Shown piece by piece: positions 50,975 through 58,927 of a DNA stretch of 64,000 nucleotides. The position numbers and the translations under genes are program-made. This DNA is from Pseudogracilibacillus sp037071985 (GTDB lineage: Bacteria; Bacillota; Bacilli; Bacillales; Amphibacillaceae), in NCBI RefSeq assembly GCF_037071985.1, contig NZ_JAXHDF010000001.1, positions 186,001 to 250,000 of the forward strand, read 5' to 3'. How positions within the stretch are numbered: the first letter of the stretch is position 1; each line of letters begins with the position of its first letter. Under the pieces are notes generated by a model, which saw only the letters and a program-made list of their open reading frames with translations, did no database searches and was not told the DNA's origin.

Positions 50975-51894
50975 AAGTTATGGTAACGGGCGGCTTGGGA
51001 TTTATTGGTTTACATATCATCGATATGCTCGTAAAAGAAGGACATACGACTATTATTTTAGATAAAGAAACATCATTTAATCATGTCGATTATCGAGGAC
51101 TCATTACTTATTATCAAGCCGATATAAACGATTCAATTGTAGAAGAAATATTTGCTCAAGAACTTCCAGACATTATTATTCATTTAGCAGCACAAATATC
51201 TGTTTCACATTCGATTAAAGATCCTATTTACGACATGAGAACCAACGGATATGGAACAGTTAAATTACTGCAATATGCAGCAAAATATCAGCTGAAAAAA
51301 TTTATTTTTGCATCAAGTGCCGCGGTCTATGGCATCCCAGACTATATTCCAATTGATGAACATCATCCCGTTCAACCCATTTCATTTTACGGACTATCAA
51401 AAGCCGTTGGAGAACAATATATCAAGTTATATAAAGAAATTTTCAATTTAGATTATTGTATCTTAAGATTCGCTAATGTATATGGTCCAGGACAATCCAT
51501 TGAAGGGGAAGCAGGAGTAATATCGATTTTTATAGATAAAATAAGGAAAAATTTACCCCTAATTATTTATGGAAACGGTAAGCAAACACGTGATTTTATT
51601 TATGTGAAAGACGTTGCTAAAGCTTGCATCCAGGCGATGAATGTTTCTGGTTCCCATATTCTTAATATTAGTAGTGATTCAAAATTACCTCTAAATGATT
51701 TGGTCCAACTTTTAATGAAACAATCTGGTTCTGCAATTGCCACCAGCTATAAACCAAAAAAGTCAGGTGATATTCTACATAGCAGGCTAAAAAATGCATT
51801 GGCACGTCATATTTTAAATTGGAAACCACAATATACAATTGATACAGGATTAAAGATAACATTTAACAGTATGATAGCTTCTACTAAGCAATGA
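50971..51894 (+). CDS. NAD-dependent sugar epimerase/dehydratase (GalE-like)
   Basis: Extended short-chain dehydrogenase of 307 aa that modifies a nucleotide sugar, probably a UDP-hexose 4-epimerase. It has the NAD motif TGGLGFIGLHI at the N-terminus, FASSAAVYG (Ser), YGLSK as YxxxK, and RFANVYGPGQ. It starts inside the stop of the glycosyltransferase gene, so the two are coupled. It lacks a close match that fixes substrate; GalE, UDP-GlcNAc epimerase or a dehydratase remain possible. Confidence 0.87.
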   Translation: MKVMVTGGLGFIGLHIIDMLVKEGHTTIILDKETSFNHVDYRGLITYYQADINDSIVEEIFAQELPDIIIHLAAQISVSHSIKDPIYDMRTNGYGTVKLLQYAAKYQLKKFIFASSAAVYGIPDYIPIDEHHPVQPISFYGLSKAVGEQYIKLYKEIFNLDYCILRFANVYGPGQSIEGEAGVISIFIDKIRKNLPLIIYGNGKQTRDFIYVKDVAKACIQAMNVSGSHILNISSDSKLPLNDLVQLLMKQSGSAIATSYKPKKSGDILHSRLKNALARHILNWKPQYTIDTGLKITFNSMIASTKQ

Positions 51895-51934
51895 GTACAA
51901 TAGGGAGTTTGAAAGGAGAGAAGCTTTAAAGCAA

Positions 51935-52966
51935 ATGGTAAAAAAAGTTATCAAACAAAATCAGGGGACATTTATCATTTCTTTAGATTTTGAACTTTTT
52001 TGGGGAGTTCACGATGTATTAACAAAAGAAAATTATCGAGATAATATACTTGGAGCACATGATGCCGTTTTAGCAATTCTTCAACTTTTTCGTTACTATA
52101 ATATTCATGCAACATGGGCCGTTGTTGGAATGTTATACTGTAAAAATAGCACACAATTAAACCAGATGATCCCTACAATTCTACCTACTTATGTTAATGA
52201 AAAACTTTCAGCTTACCACTATATAGAAAATAATCCTATCCATCAAGATGAAAAAAAACTCTATTTTGCTCCAAATTTAATTCAGCGTATTTATTCCACC
52301 GATTATCAAGAAATTGGAACCCATACCTTTTCACATTATTATACATTAGAAAAAGGACAAACAAATAAACAATTTGCTAGTGACTTAGATGCAGCTTTAC
52401 ATATCGCACAAATCAATGGTCATAACATATCAACCATCATTTTTCCGCGTAATCAAATTAATCAACATTATTTAAAAACATGTCTTTCGAAAGGAATAAC
52501 ATCTTATCGTGGCAATAAAAACAGTTCTATATATAGGATGAAAACGAATGAAAAAAGAAGATATATTAAACGAGGATTACGATTTTTAGATCGTTATTTT
52601 AATTTATTTGGTCATCAAACATATGTGTTACCGAGAAATAATAAGCTCTATCCTGTAAATATTCGGGCAAGTAAATTTCTTATCCCTTATTCAAAAAACC
52701 TTGCTTGGTTAGAAGGAAGACGATTGAAACGAATTAAACAGGCAATGACGTATGCAGCTATAAAAGGTGAAGTTTATCATTTATGGTGGCACCCACACAA
52801 CTTTGGAACTCATTTGGATAAAAACATCCAATTTTTACAAAAAATACTTGAACACTTTACTTATTTACAACAAAAGTATGGTTTTAGAAGTAGAAATATG
52901 AGAGAAGTCACTATCGAGGTAAAACATTCAAGTAATATAAAAAAATTAGATAAAATAAGGATGTGA
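51935..52966 (+). CDS. Polysaccharide deacetylase (NodB-like)
   Basis: Carbohydrate esterase 4-type protein of 343 aa, probably N-deacetylating the polysaccharide or its lipid-linked unit. It has the catalytic/metal motif ISLDFELFWG near the N-terminus, the metal-binding HxxxH as GTHTFSHYY, and HPHNFG towards the end. There is no signal peptide or membrane anchor, so it may act in the cytoplasm. GAAAGGAGAG lies upstream, with a slightly long spacing to the ATG. It is followed at once by the FemAB-like gene. Confidence 0.83.
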   Translation: MVKKVIKQNQGTFIISLDFELFWGVHDVLTKENYRDNILGAHDAVLAILQLFRYYNIHATWAVVGMLYCKNSTQLNQMIPTILPTYVNEKLSAYHYIENNPIHQDEKKLYFAPNLIQRIYSTDYQEIGTHTFSHYYTLEKGQTNKQFASDLDAALHIAQINGHNISTIIFPRNQINQHYLKTCLSKGITSYRGNKNSSIYRMKTNEKRRYIKRGLRFLDRYFNLFGHQTYVLPRNNKLYPVNIRASKFLIPYSKNLAWLEGRRLKRIKQAMTYAAIKGEVYHLWWHPHNFGTHLDKNIQFLQKILEHFTYLQQKYGFRSRNMREVTIEVKHSSNIKKLDKIRM

Positions 52967-52971
52967 ATAAA

Positions 52972-53805
52972 ATGGGTATTCATTGGAGTAAATATTCATT
53001 TACTTTTAATGAAATATATCAAAATTCAATCGTACCGAAAACGTTGCCAAAAGCGGATGTTCATGCATATCTTCAGCAGAAAAAGTTAATTAATCCAAAT
53101 AAGTTTCTTACTATTCATAAGCAGGTACTTACTTTATTTATCGATCTACATAAACCCGTTGAACAATTACGTAAAGATATGAACAGAACAACAAGGTATC
53201 AAATAAACAAGGCTAGTAGAGATGGCTTGCATGTTCAGTTTATCACTGAACCATTGTTAAAAGACATTGAAGAATTTGCAGCTTTTTTTAATCCTTTTGC
53301 GAAAGAAAAAAACATTGAATCATGTAAAATGGGAAAACTAATATCTTTCATGAATTTAGGGAAGCTTGTCATAACGTATGTTTTTCATAAAGATGGAAGA
53401 AAACTGGCAAGCCATTTATATACGATTACGGGTAAACGGGCAATCATGTTATATTCTTGCTCAGGTCGATTCGCAAACTCTGATATCCCTAATCTCGAAA
53501 TAGGAAGGGCTAATCGATACTTACATTGGCAAGATATATTATTTTTTAAAAATCAGGAGTTTGACACATATGATTTCCTTGGTCTATCAATTGATGCAAA
53601 TAATGAACCCCAACAGAATATCAATAAATTCAAACAAGGCTTTGGGGGATTTCAAGTAATTGAATATCATAGTTATGTCCCACAAAACATACGGGGAAAA
53701 CTTTTGTTACTCGCTCTGAAGGTTAAGTGGCGTAAACAACCTGAATTAATTCGTGGTAACTTATTGCCAGTCAGTCAATATTTAACTACTGTAGAAAACA
53801 GGTAA
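52972..53805 (+). CDS. GNAT/FemAB-like acyltransferase
   Basis: 277-aa protein with the FemAB/CelD-type GNAT fold. Typical parts are a stretch of basic residues (MNRTTRYQINKASRDGL) as in peptidoglycan bridge and PEP-CTERM-associated FemAB proteins, a core LASHLYTITGKRAIMLYSCS, and NKFKQGFGG near the C-terminus. It could add an amino acid or acyl group to an amino sugar freed by the deacetylase before it. ATG at 52972 with AAGGATG eight bases upstream; the GTG at 52963 is too close. Last gene of the exopolysaccharide operon. Substrate unknown. Confidence 0.75.
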   Translation: MGIHWSKYSFTFNEIYQNSIVPKTLPKADVHAYLQQKKLINPNKFLTIHKQVLTLFIDLHKPVEQLRKDMNRTTRYQINKASRDGLHVQFITEPLLKDIEEFAAFFNPFAKEKNIESCKMGKLISFMNLGKLVITYVFHKDGRKLASHLYTITGKRAIMLYSCSGRFANSDIPNLEIGRANRYLHWQDILFFKNQEFDTYDFLGLSIDANNEPQQNINKFKQGFGGFQVIEYHSYVPQNIRGKLLLLALKVKWRKQPELIRGNLLPVSQYLTTVENR

Positions 53806-53813
53806 GTTTTCTA

Positions 53814-53970
53814 CCGCGGATAACATAGTAAGCGCCGTTATATATTGGCTACCGCCGAGAAATCTGTTTGTTTCGCCGATAAATCCACTCCCCCGCCAAT
53901 ATGTGTAGCCAATCCGCCGTAATCAAAAGCCGAATCGCCGATAACACAGTAATCGCATGTTATATATTGT
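53814..53970 (+). repeat. Degenerate direct repeats with CGCCGATAA words
   Basis: A 36-bp unit at 53814-53849 (CGCGGATAACATAGTAAGCG, then TTATATATTGGC) recurs imperfectly at 53934-53970 (CGCCGATAACACAGTAATCG, then TTATATATTGTC). Between them are further CCGCCG/CGCCGATAAA words (53853, 53875, 53893, 53914). Spacing is irregular, so this is not a CRISPR array. It follows the end of the exopolysaccharide operon. Confidence 0.6.
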
Positions 53971-54020
53971 CATTATAAACAGTTCCTACAGATGGACCTT
54001 TATTGGCTTAGGGGGATAGC

Positions 54021-54079
54021 CATAAAAGTTGAGCAAGTTGGGGTTGAAGTCGCACATGTTACATAAAAGTTGAGCAAGT
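54021..54079 (+). repeat. 18-bp direct repeat pair
   Basis: CATAAAAGTTGAGCAAGT occurs at 54021-54038 and again, identical, at 54062-54079 in the non-coding spacer before pucR. No protein reads through it; a remnant of an insertion or a small element is possible. Confidence 0.6.
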
Positions 54080-54145
54080 CAAGACAATAGTGGCCGCAAA
54101 TTAAACACTATAATTAATAAAAAAATCCAAAATGTTAGGTAGTAA

Positions 54146-54178
54146 TCTAAGACAAAGGATATCTTTCTTTGTCTTAGA
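54146..54178. other. Perfect 12-bp hairpin in the spacer
   Basis: TCTAAGACAAAG (54146-54157) pairs perfectly with CTTTGTCTTAGA (54167-54178) around a nine-base loop. No T run follows on the plus strand, so it is not an obvious terminator for the exopolysaccharide operon, which otherwise lacks one nearby. Confidence 0.5.
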
Positions 54179-54280
54179 CATTTGTAAGATAAAGCTTTTT
54201 AGACGCCCTTCGTTGAGCAACTTTGTTTACATGGTCGCAGTCGGGACTTTAACTGCAAAGTTATTCCATGTTGGGTTAAC

Positions 54281-54310
54281 AAAAAAACCTTAGTTCATTC
54301 ACTAAGGTTT
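54281..54310 (-). terminator. pucR terminator overlapping its stop codon
   Basis: AAACCTTAGT (54285-54294) pairs with ACTAAGGTTT (54301-54310). Seven T follow on the minus strand. The pucR TGA lies in the six-base loop. Confidence 0.85.
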
Positions 54311-55986
54311 GGTAATGATGTTTCCTTTCTGTTTGTATTTAATGCTCCGGTTAACCACACTTTAATACTAATATTTAATAGAAAAACATCATCCGGATTA
54401 TCAAGAGACAAATTTGTTAAACTTTCAATTTTTCTTAATCGATATAGTAAAGACTGGCGATGTAAGTTCAAGACTCGAGCAGCTTGACTCACATTTCCAT
54501 TTTGATTGTCATATGCTATAAAGGTATCGATGAGATCCATTTCTCTTTTCTCTTCATATTCTATTAACGGTGCTATTGTTGATAATGTAATATCCCTAAC
54601 CTCAGGGTTATTAGCAAGATGTAGTAACAATCGGTTTAGCTGGGTATCTTCAAAACTGATTCTTTCCCCTGGATCTTTTTGTTTTAGGCCAAGGTCTAAT
54701 GCAGAATCTGCCTTTTTATAACTCCGATGAAACTCCATCATTCCATCATTATTCATACCTATTCCCCATGAAAAAAGTACCCCAGGTATTAAAGCATTCA
54801 ATCGCTTATCCACTAAATCTAGAAAATGATGAACCGTGCTCTGCTCGTCATTCTGTGATTCTAAGAAAATAATAAGTCGGTCATTGTCGAAAGTGAATGC
54901 AACTTGTTTATTTACAACGGATGCAGCATACCTAACTTCTTCCTCAATATAGTAAATAATACTTTTAAAACCAAATTCCGGTCCTTCATACAGCCCTTCT
55001 GTTAACTTATCCAAATTTTCTGAATACCCTACCATACATATGTAGGGAACATTCAAATTGTAGCCAAATAATTTTGCACGGGACTGTATATTTTTATCCA
55101 AACTCATATCTGGGGTTTTAGCTAGCCCCCATATAAACTCATTACGAAGCCTGATCTCAGTTTTAACAATGGCGTCTTCGCGGGAAATCCATAGGGCCGT
55201 CGCTGCTGACAAACTTTCAAGTACTTGAAGTGCACTGTTATTCAAAAACTTTTTATCTTTTACTAAAATAATAAAATAACCTTCAGCTAAATTACGTGAA
55301 CCTGATGTAATCTCTTTTTTAAGCATATAGCCTTCTTTGTAAGGAACCTTTTGAATATGGCGAAAAGCTGATTCATCCATATTCTCTTTTTCATTTATTT
55401 CCAATGTATGCCATAATCGAATTATTTCCTCTGGATTTACACTTGAAGATTTAAAGCGTCCTTTACTATCTGCGAAAACGATTACACAACTTAGTTCTCT
55501 TTCTACGTACTGAAGTATATCCGATAAATCTTTACCTTGAATCACAAAATCAATCAATATCTTTTGCGTTTGTCTTGCGTTTTCGGAGAACCTTTCTTGT
55601 CTCCGGTTAATTTCTTTCATCGTCTCCCTTTGAATATCAGCAAACCTTAACTCCCAAGGCAGTTCAATTAAAACAAATTCTTTTTCTTCTGCAAACCTAA
55701 TTATTTCTGTCGGTATATCAAATATATAACGGCCAATGGCTATCGCTAAGGCCGATGCGCCTGATTCGTACACATCTTTCACAAATTTGAAAAGTAATTC
55801 AGGGTCATTTTCACAGCCCATAGCTGTCGTTAAGACAAACTCCTGCTTACGAACAAAGTTTTCTACTGGACCTTCTATTGCTGACATCCACTCCACTTGC
55901 CTTTTGTCTAAAAATTCAATGCCAGCTTTCACTTTTGCTGTATTAAAAATTGGGAGATTAACTATTTCTTGAACAGTAATAGGCAT
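54295..55986 (-). CDS. PucR-family transcriptional regulator (CdaR type)
   Basis: DNA-binding regulator of 563 aa. The N-terminal PucR domain (about 1-120) begins MPITVQEIVNLPIFN. A middle GGDEF-like CdaR domain follows, and the C-terminal helix-turn-helix reads NVSQAARVLNLHRQSLLYRL near residue 515-535. I choose the ATG at 55986, with GGAGAGTG six bases upstream. PucR proteins usually activate catabolic genes for small nitrogen compounds. The nearest candidates are aspA, just upstream, and the ectoine genes beyond the inserted polysaccharide cluster. The regulon is inferred. Confidence 0.85.
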   Translation of the reverse strand: MPITVQEIVNLPIFNTAKVKAGIEFLDKRQVEWMSAIEGPVENFVRKQEFVLTTAMGCENDPELLFKFVKDVYESGASALAIAIGRYIFDIPTEIIRFAEEKEFVLIELPWELRFADIQRETMKEINRRQERFSENARQTQKILIDFVIQGKDLSDILQYVERELSCVIVFADSKGRFKSSSVNPEEIIRLWHTLEINEKENMDESAFRHIQKVPYKEGYMLKKEITSGSRNLAEGYFIILVKDKKFLNNSALQVLESLSAATALWISREDAIVKTEIRLRNEFIWGLAKTPDMSLDKNIQSRAKLFGYNLNVPYICMVGYSENLDKLTEGLYEGPEFGFKSIIYYIEEEVRYAASVVNKQVAFTFDNDRLIIFLESQNDEQSTVHHFLDLVDKRLNALIPGVLFSWGIGMNNDGMMEFHRSYKKADSALDLGLKQKDPGERISFEDTQLNRLLLHLANNPEVRDITLSTIAPLIEYEEKREMDLIDTFIAYDNQNGNVSQAARVLNLHRQSLLYRLRKIESLTNLSLDNPDDVFLLNISIKVWLTGALNTNRKETSLPNLSE

Positions 55987-56215
55987 TTTTTTCACTCTCC
56001 ATTTCATCATTAATATACAGCAGCGATAGTAATAATAATCTTTGTATAATATTGCATAGTACTATTTTATCATGTAATTGATCATGAATACTAGCTACAA
56101 CTGTATTTGAGTTAACAAAAGTGAGAATATGAAGCAGAGGAAATATAACTTGTAAAAATAATTAAGGAGGACATTTACATTGCCCTCCCTATAAACTACT
56201 ATTTGATTGATTTAT

Positions 56216-57646
56216 TTATTTTCTTAAGCTTGATTTAATTGGTTCTCCCGATATTCCTGGGCGTGTCATTTCAAATGGGTCTAAAATCTGATTGATTGCA
56301 ACTTCTGATAAAATCCCGTCTCTTAGAATAATTTCTCGAATCGGTAAACCCGTTTCAATTGCTTCTTTCGCAACTTTTGTTGCCACTTCATAGCCAACAT
56401 GTGGGTTTAAAGCAGTAATAATTCCTACGCTTCTATCTACATATTCTTTACATATTTCTACATTTGCTTCAATACCTTCAATACAAAACTTTCTGAATGC
56501 ATCAAACACCTGATTCATGATACGTAATGATTGATGAAGATTAAAGACTAATACAGGCTCCATTACGTTTAATTCGAACTGACCTGCTTCAGAAGCCATC
56601 GATATTGTTTGATCATTACCAATTACTTGAAACGCAACTTGGTTAACTACTTCACAAATTACAGGATTGACCTTCCCTGGCATGATGGAAGATCCTGGTT
56701 GGCGTGCAGGTAAATCGATTTCTGCAAATCCTGCCCGAGGACCAGAAGCCATTAAACGCAGATCATTAGCTACTTTCGACATATTTACCATACATATTTT
56801 AAGTGCAGCGGATACTTCTGTATATGCATCCGTATTTTGAGTGCCATCAACTAAATTCTCCGCATTTTTAAATGAATATCCGGTTAATTCCGTTAATATT
56901 TCCACAGCTCTAATCATATACTGAGGGTCAGCATTTAATCCAGTCCCTACAGCAGTTGCACCTAAGTTAATTTCAAGTAATGCGTCATGAGAGTTACTAA
57001 TACGTCTTATATCTCTTGTTAAAACACGACCATACGCTTGAAACTCCTGCCCTAACCGGATCGGTACAGCATCTTGTAAATGGGTACGACCCATTTTTAT
57101 TACATGATCAAACTCTTTTCCTTTATCGTAAAATGTAGCTTCTAGCTCTTGTAATGTTTTAACTAAACGATCAATAAATTTTATCGTAGCGATATGAATC
57201 GCTGTCGGGAAAGCATCGTTAGTAGACTGAGCCATATTCACATGTATATTAGGGTGAATGACATCATAATCTCCTTTTTCTTTCCCCAGAATTTCTAAAG
57301 CACGGTTAGCAATCACTTCATTCGCATTCATGTTAACCGAAGTCCCCGCCCCACCTTGGATTGGATCTACGATAAATTGGTCGTGGAGATTCCCTTCAAT
57401 TATTTCATCAGCGGCTTTGACGATAGCATTTCCAATCGTGTGATCTAAACGACCTACTTCCATATTCGCAAGTGCTGCTGCTTTTTTTACAAAAGCAATT
57501 GCCTCTATTAATTCATAATCAATCGTATAGCCTGTTATATTAAAGTTTTCACGTGCCCGCACAGTTTGTATCCCATAATATGCATCTGTAGGCACTTCTT
57601 TTTGCCCAAGTAAATCTTCTTCAACACGAAACTGATTTGCCACCAT
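56216..57646 (-). CDS. aspA: Aspartate ammonia-lyase (aspartase)
   Basis: Reversible deamination of L-aspartate to fumarate and ammonia. The 476-aa protein belongs to the fumarase/aspartase superfamily: DPIQGGAGTSVNMNANEV, HPNIHVNMAQSTNDAFPT and the signature loop GSSIMPGKVNPV. The N-terminal FRVEEDLLGQKEVPTDAYYG and the start of the C-terminal part favour AspA over FumC. ATG with AGGAGG upstream. Its product step would complete the flow from ectoine-derived aspartate into the TCA cycle. It lies 229 bp upstream of pucR. Confidence 0.93.
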   Translation of the reverse strand: MVANQFRVEEDLLGQKEVPTDAYYGIQTVRARENFNITGYTIDYELIEAIAFVKKAAALANMEVGRLDHTIGNAIVKAADEIIEGNLHDQFIVDPIQGGAGTSVNMNANEVIANRALEILGKEKGDYDVIHPNIHVNMAQSTNDAFPTAIHIATIKFIDRLVKTLQELEATFYDKGKEFDHVIKMGRTHLQDAVPIRLGQEFQAYGRVLTRDIRRISNSHDALLEINLGATAVGTGLNADPQYMIRAVEILTELTGYSFKNAENLVDGTQNTDAYTEVSAALKICMVNMSKVANDLRLMASGPRAGFAEIDLPARQPGSSIMPGKVNPVICEVVNQVAFQVIGNDQTISMASEAGQFELNVMEPVLVFNLHQSLRIMNQVFDAFRKFCIEGIEANVEICKEYVDRSVGIITALNPHVGYEVATKVAKEAIETGLPIREIILRDGILSEVAINQILDPFEMTRPGISGEPIKSSLRK

Positions 57647-57863
57647 CTATTTATCCTCCTGATTTTACACTACTGTTAATTGTTAAGTATATTGTATTTT
57701 ATTATATATAATGATAATTAATTCTTCATGATTCCAATTTGATTATATAGTCTTGCTATTGAAATTGCAATATAATTTGAAGCACTTATTCCTTATTATT
57801 ATTATTGTATAAATCGCTTCATTTCATGTGCATAATTATCTTGCATGCAACTAAATCGCTCCG

Positions 57864-58631
57864 TTATTTTGTATTAACTTCCTTTTCCTTTTTACCAATA
57901 TCAGACAAGAACCAGCCTGCGACTGCAATAACGATTAATCCGATATAAAACGTCATTTTCCAGCCCGTAGAATGAATAAACTGCTCTGAAAGAATTCCAA
58001 CTTCTTCATGGCCAAGAACGAGTACAGCTAATTTCACACCGACCCAGCCGACAATAATAAATGCCGCAACCTCAAGACCTGGTCTTTTCTTTAATAAACG
58101 AACAAACATATTTGCTGCAAAACGCATAATAATTACTCCGATCATTCCGCCGGCAAATATCACTAAAAATTGCGCTCCATCCAAACTTCCAATAGTAAAT
58201 AATCCAGAAGGTGGCAAAGCTACTGCTAAAGCAACAGCAGCTAAAATAGAATCAACAGCAAAAGCTAAATCAGCTACTTCCACCTTTAGAACAGTCATCC
58301 AAAATCCATTTCCATTTTTTTTAGGTACTTTAATATTATCTTTATTCGCTGCTTTATCGTATAGATGCTTAATCGATATATACAATAAATAAGCTGCACC
58401 TATTGCTTGTACCTGCCATACATCAACAAGAAATGAAATGATAAACAAAGAACCAAACCGAAGAATAAACGCACCAGCCAGTCCGTAAAACAACGCCCTT
58501 TTACGTTGTTCATCTGGTAGGTGTTTTACCATGATAGCAAGAACAAGCGCATTATCAGCTGCTAATAATCCTTCTAATCCAATTAATATTACTAAGACCC
58601 ATAAGTATTCTACTAATAAATTTACATCCAC
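57864..58631 (-). CDS. TerC family integral membrane protein (likely Mn2+ export)
   Basis: Membrane protein of 255 aa with seven or so hydrophobic segments and the TerC acidic motifs LEGLLAADNALVLAIM and EVADLAFAVDSILAAVA. TerC relatives such as YceF and YkoY (MeeF, MeeY) act in manganese efflux or metalation of exported proteins. The gene is preceded by a manganese riboswitch (58740-58890), which strongly supports that role here. The ATG at 58631 has GGAGCG upstream. Monocistronic. Confidence 0.9.
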   Translation of the reverse strand: MDVNLLVEYLWVLVILIGLEGLLAADNALVLAIMVKHLPDEQRKRALFYGLAGAFILRFGSLFIISFLVDVWQVQAIGAAYLLYISIKHLYDKAANKDNIKVPKKNGNGFWMTVLKVEVADLAFAVDSILAAVALAVALPPSGLFTIGSLDGAQFLVIFAGGMIGVIIMRFAANMFVRLLKKRPGLEVAAFIIVGWVGVKLAVLVLGHEEVGILSEQFIHSTGWKMTFYIGLIVIAVAGWFLSDIGKKEKEVNTK

Positions 58632-58739
58632 TAGCTACCGCTCCTTAAAAGTTAATTTTTTTTATAATTTCGAAGACAAAATACTTGGTATAACGGTAAA
58701 TAAAATGTTAAAGTAAAAAATCGTCTTAAAAAATACAAA

Positions 58740-58890
58740 AAGACCTTTACCTTATTATGCTTGAAAAACGAATACATATTTCGCTCTCAAACAAATAATG
58801 ATAAAGGTCTTGCTAACAACGTTCGTTGCCAGTTAAGCCGGAGATTACTCTCGTAGTGACGACATTAACTGTACAGCTACTCCCCTTTTT
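58740..58890 (-). ncRNA. yybP-ykoY manganese riboswitch with terminator
   Basis: Read on the minus strand, the aptamer starts with the family signature AAAGGGGAGTAGC (58876-58888) and continues through CTACGAGAGTAATCTCCGGC-like paired segments to AAGACCTTTATC (58800-58811). This 3' segment can pair with GGTAAAGGTCTT (58740-58751), which is followed by a T-rich run, forming a terminator hairpin. Mn2+ binding would be expected to prevent termination and turn on terC. Confidence 0.85.
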
Positions 58891-58927
58891 ATATTACATT
58901 ATTTTTCATCTGCAACTAAACAAACTT

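Noticed and set aside
53814..53970. Possible CRISPR array
   Set aside because: The repeats are imperfect, few and irregularly spaced, and there are no cas genes in the window.
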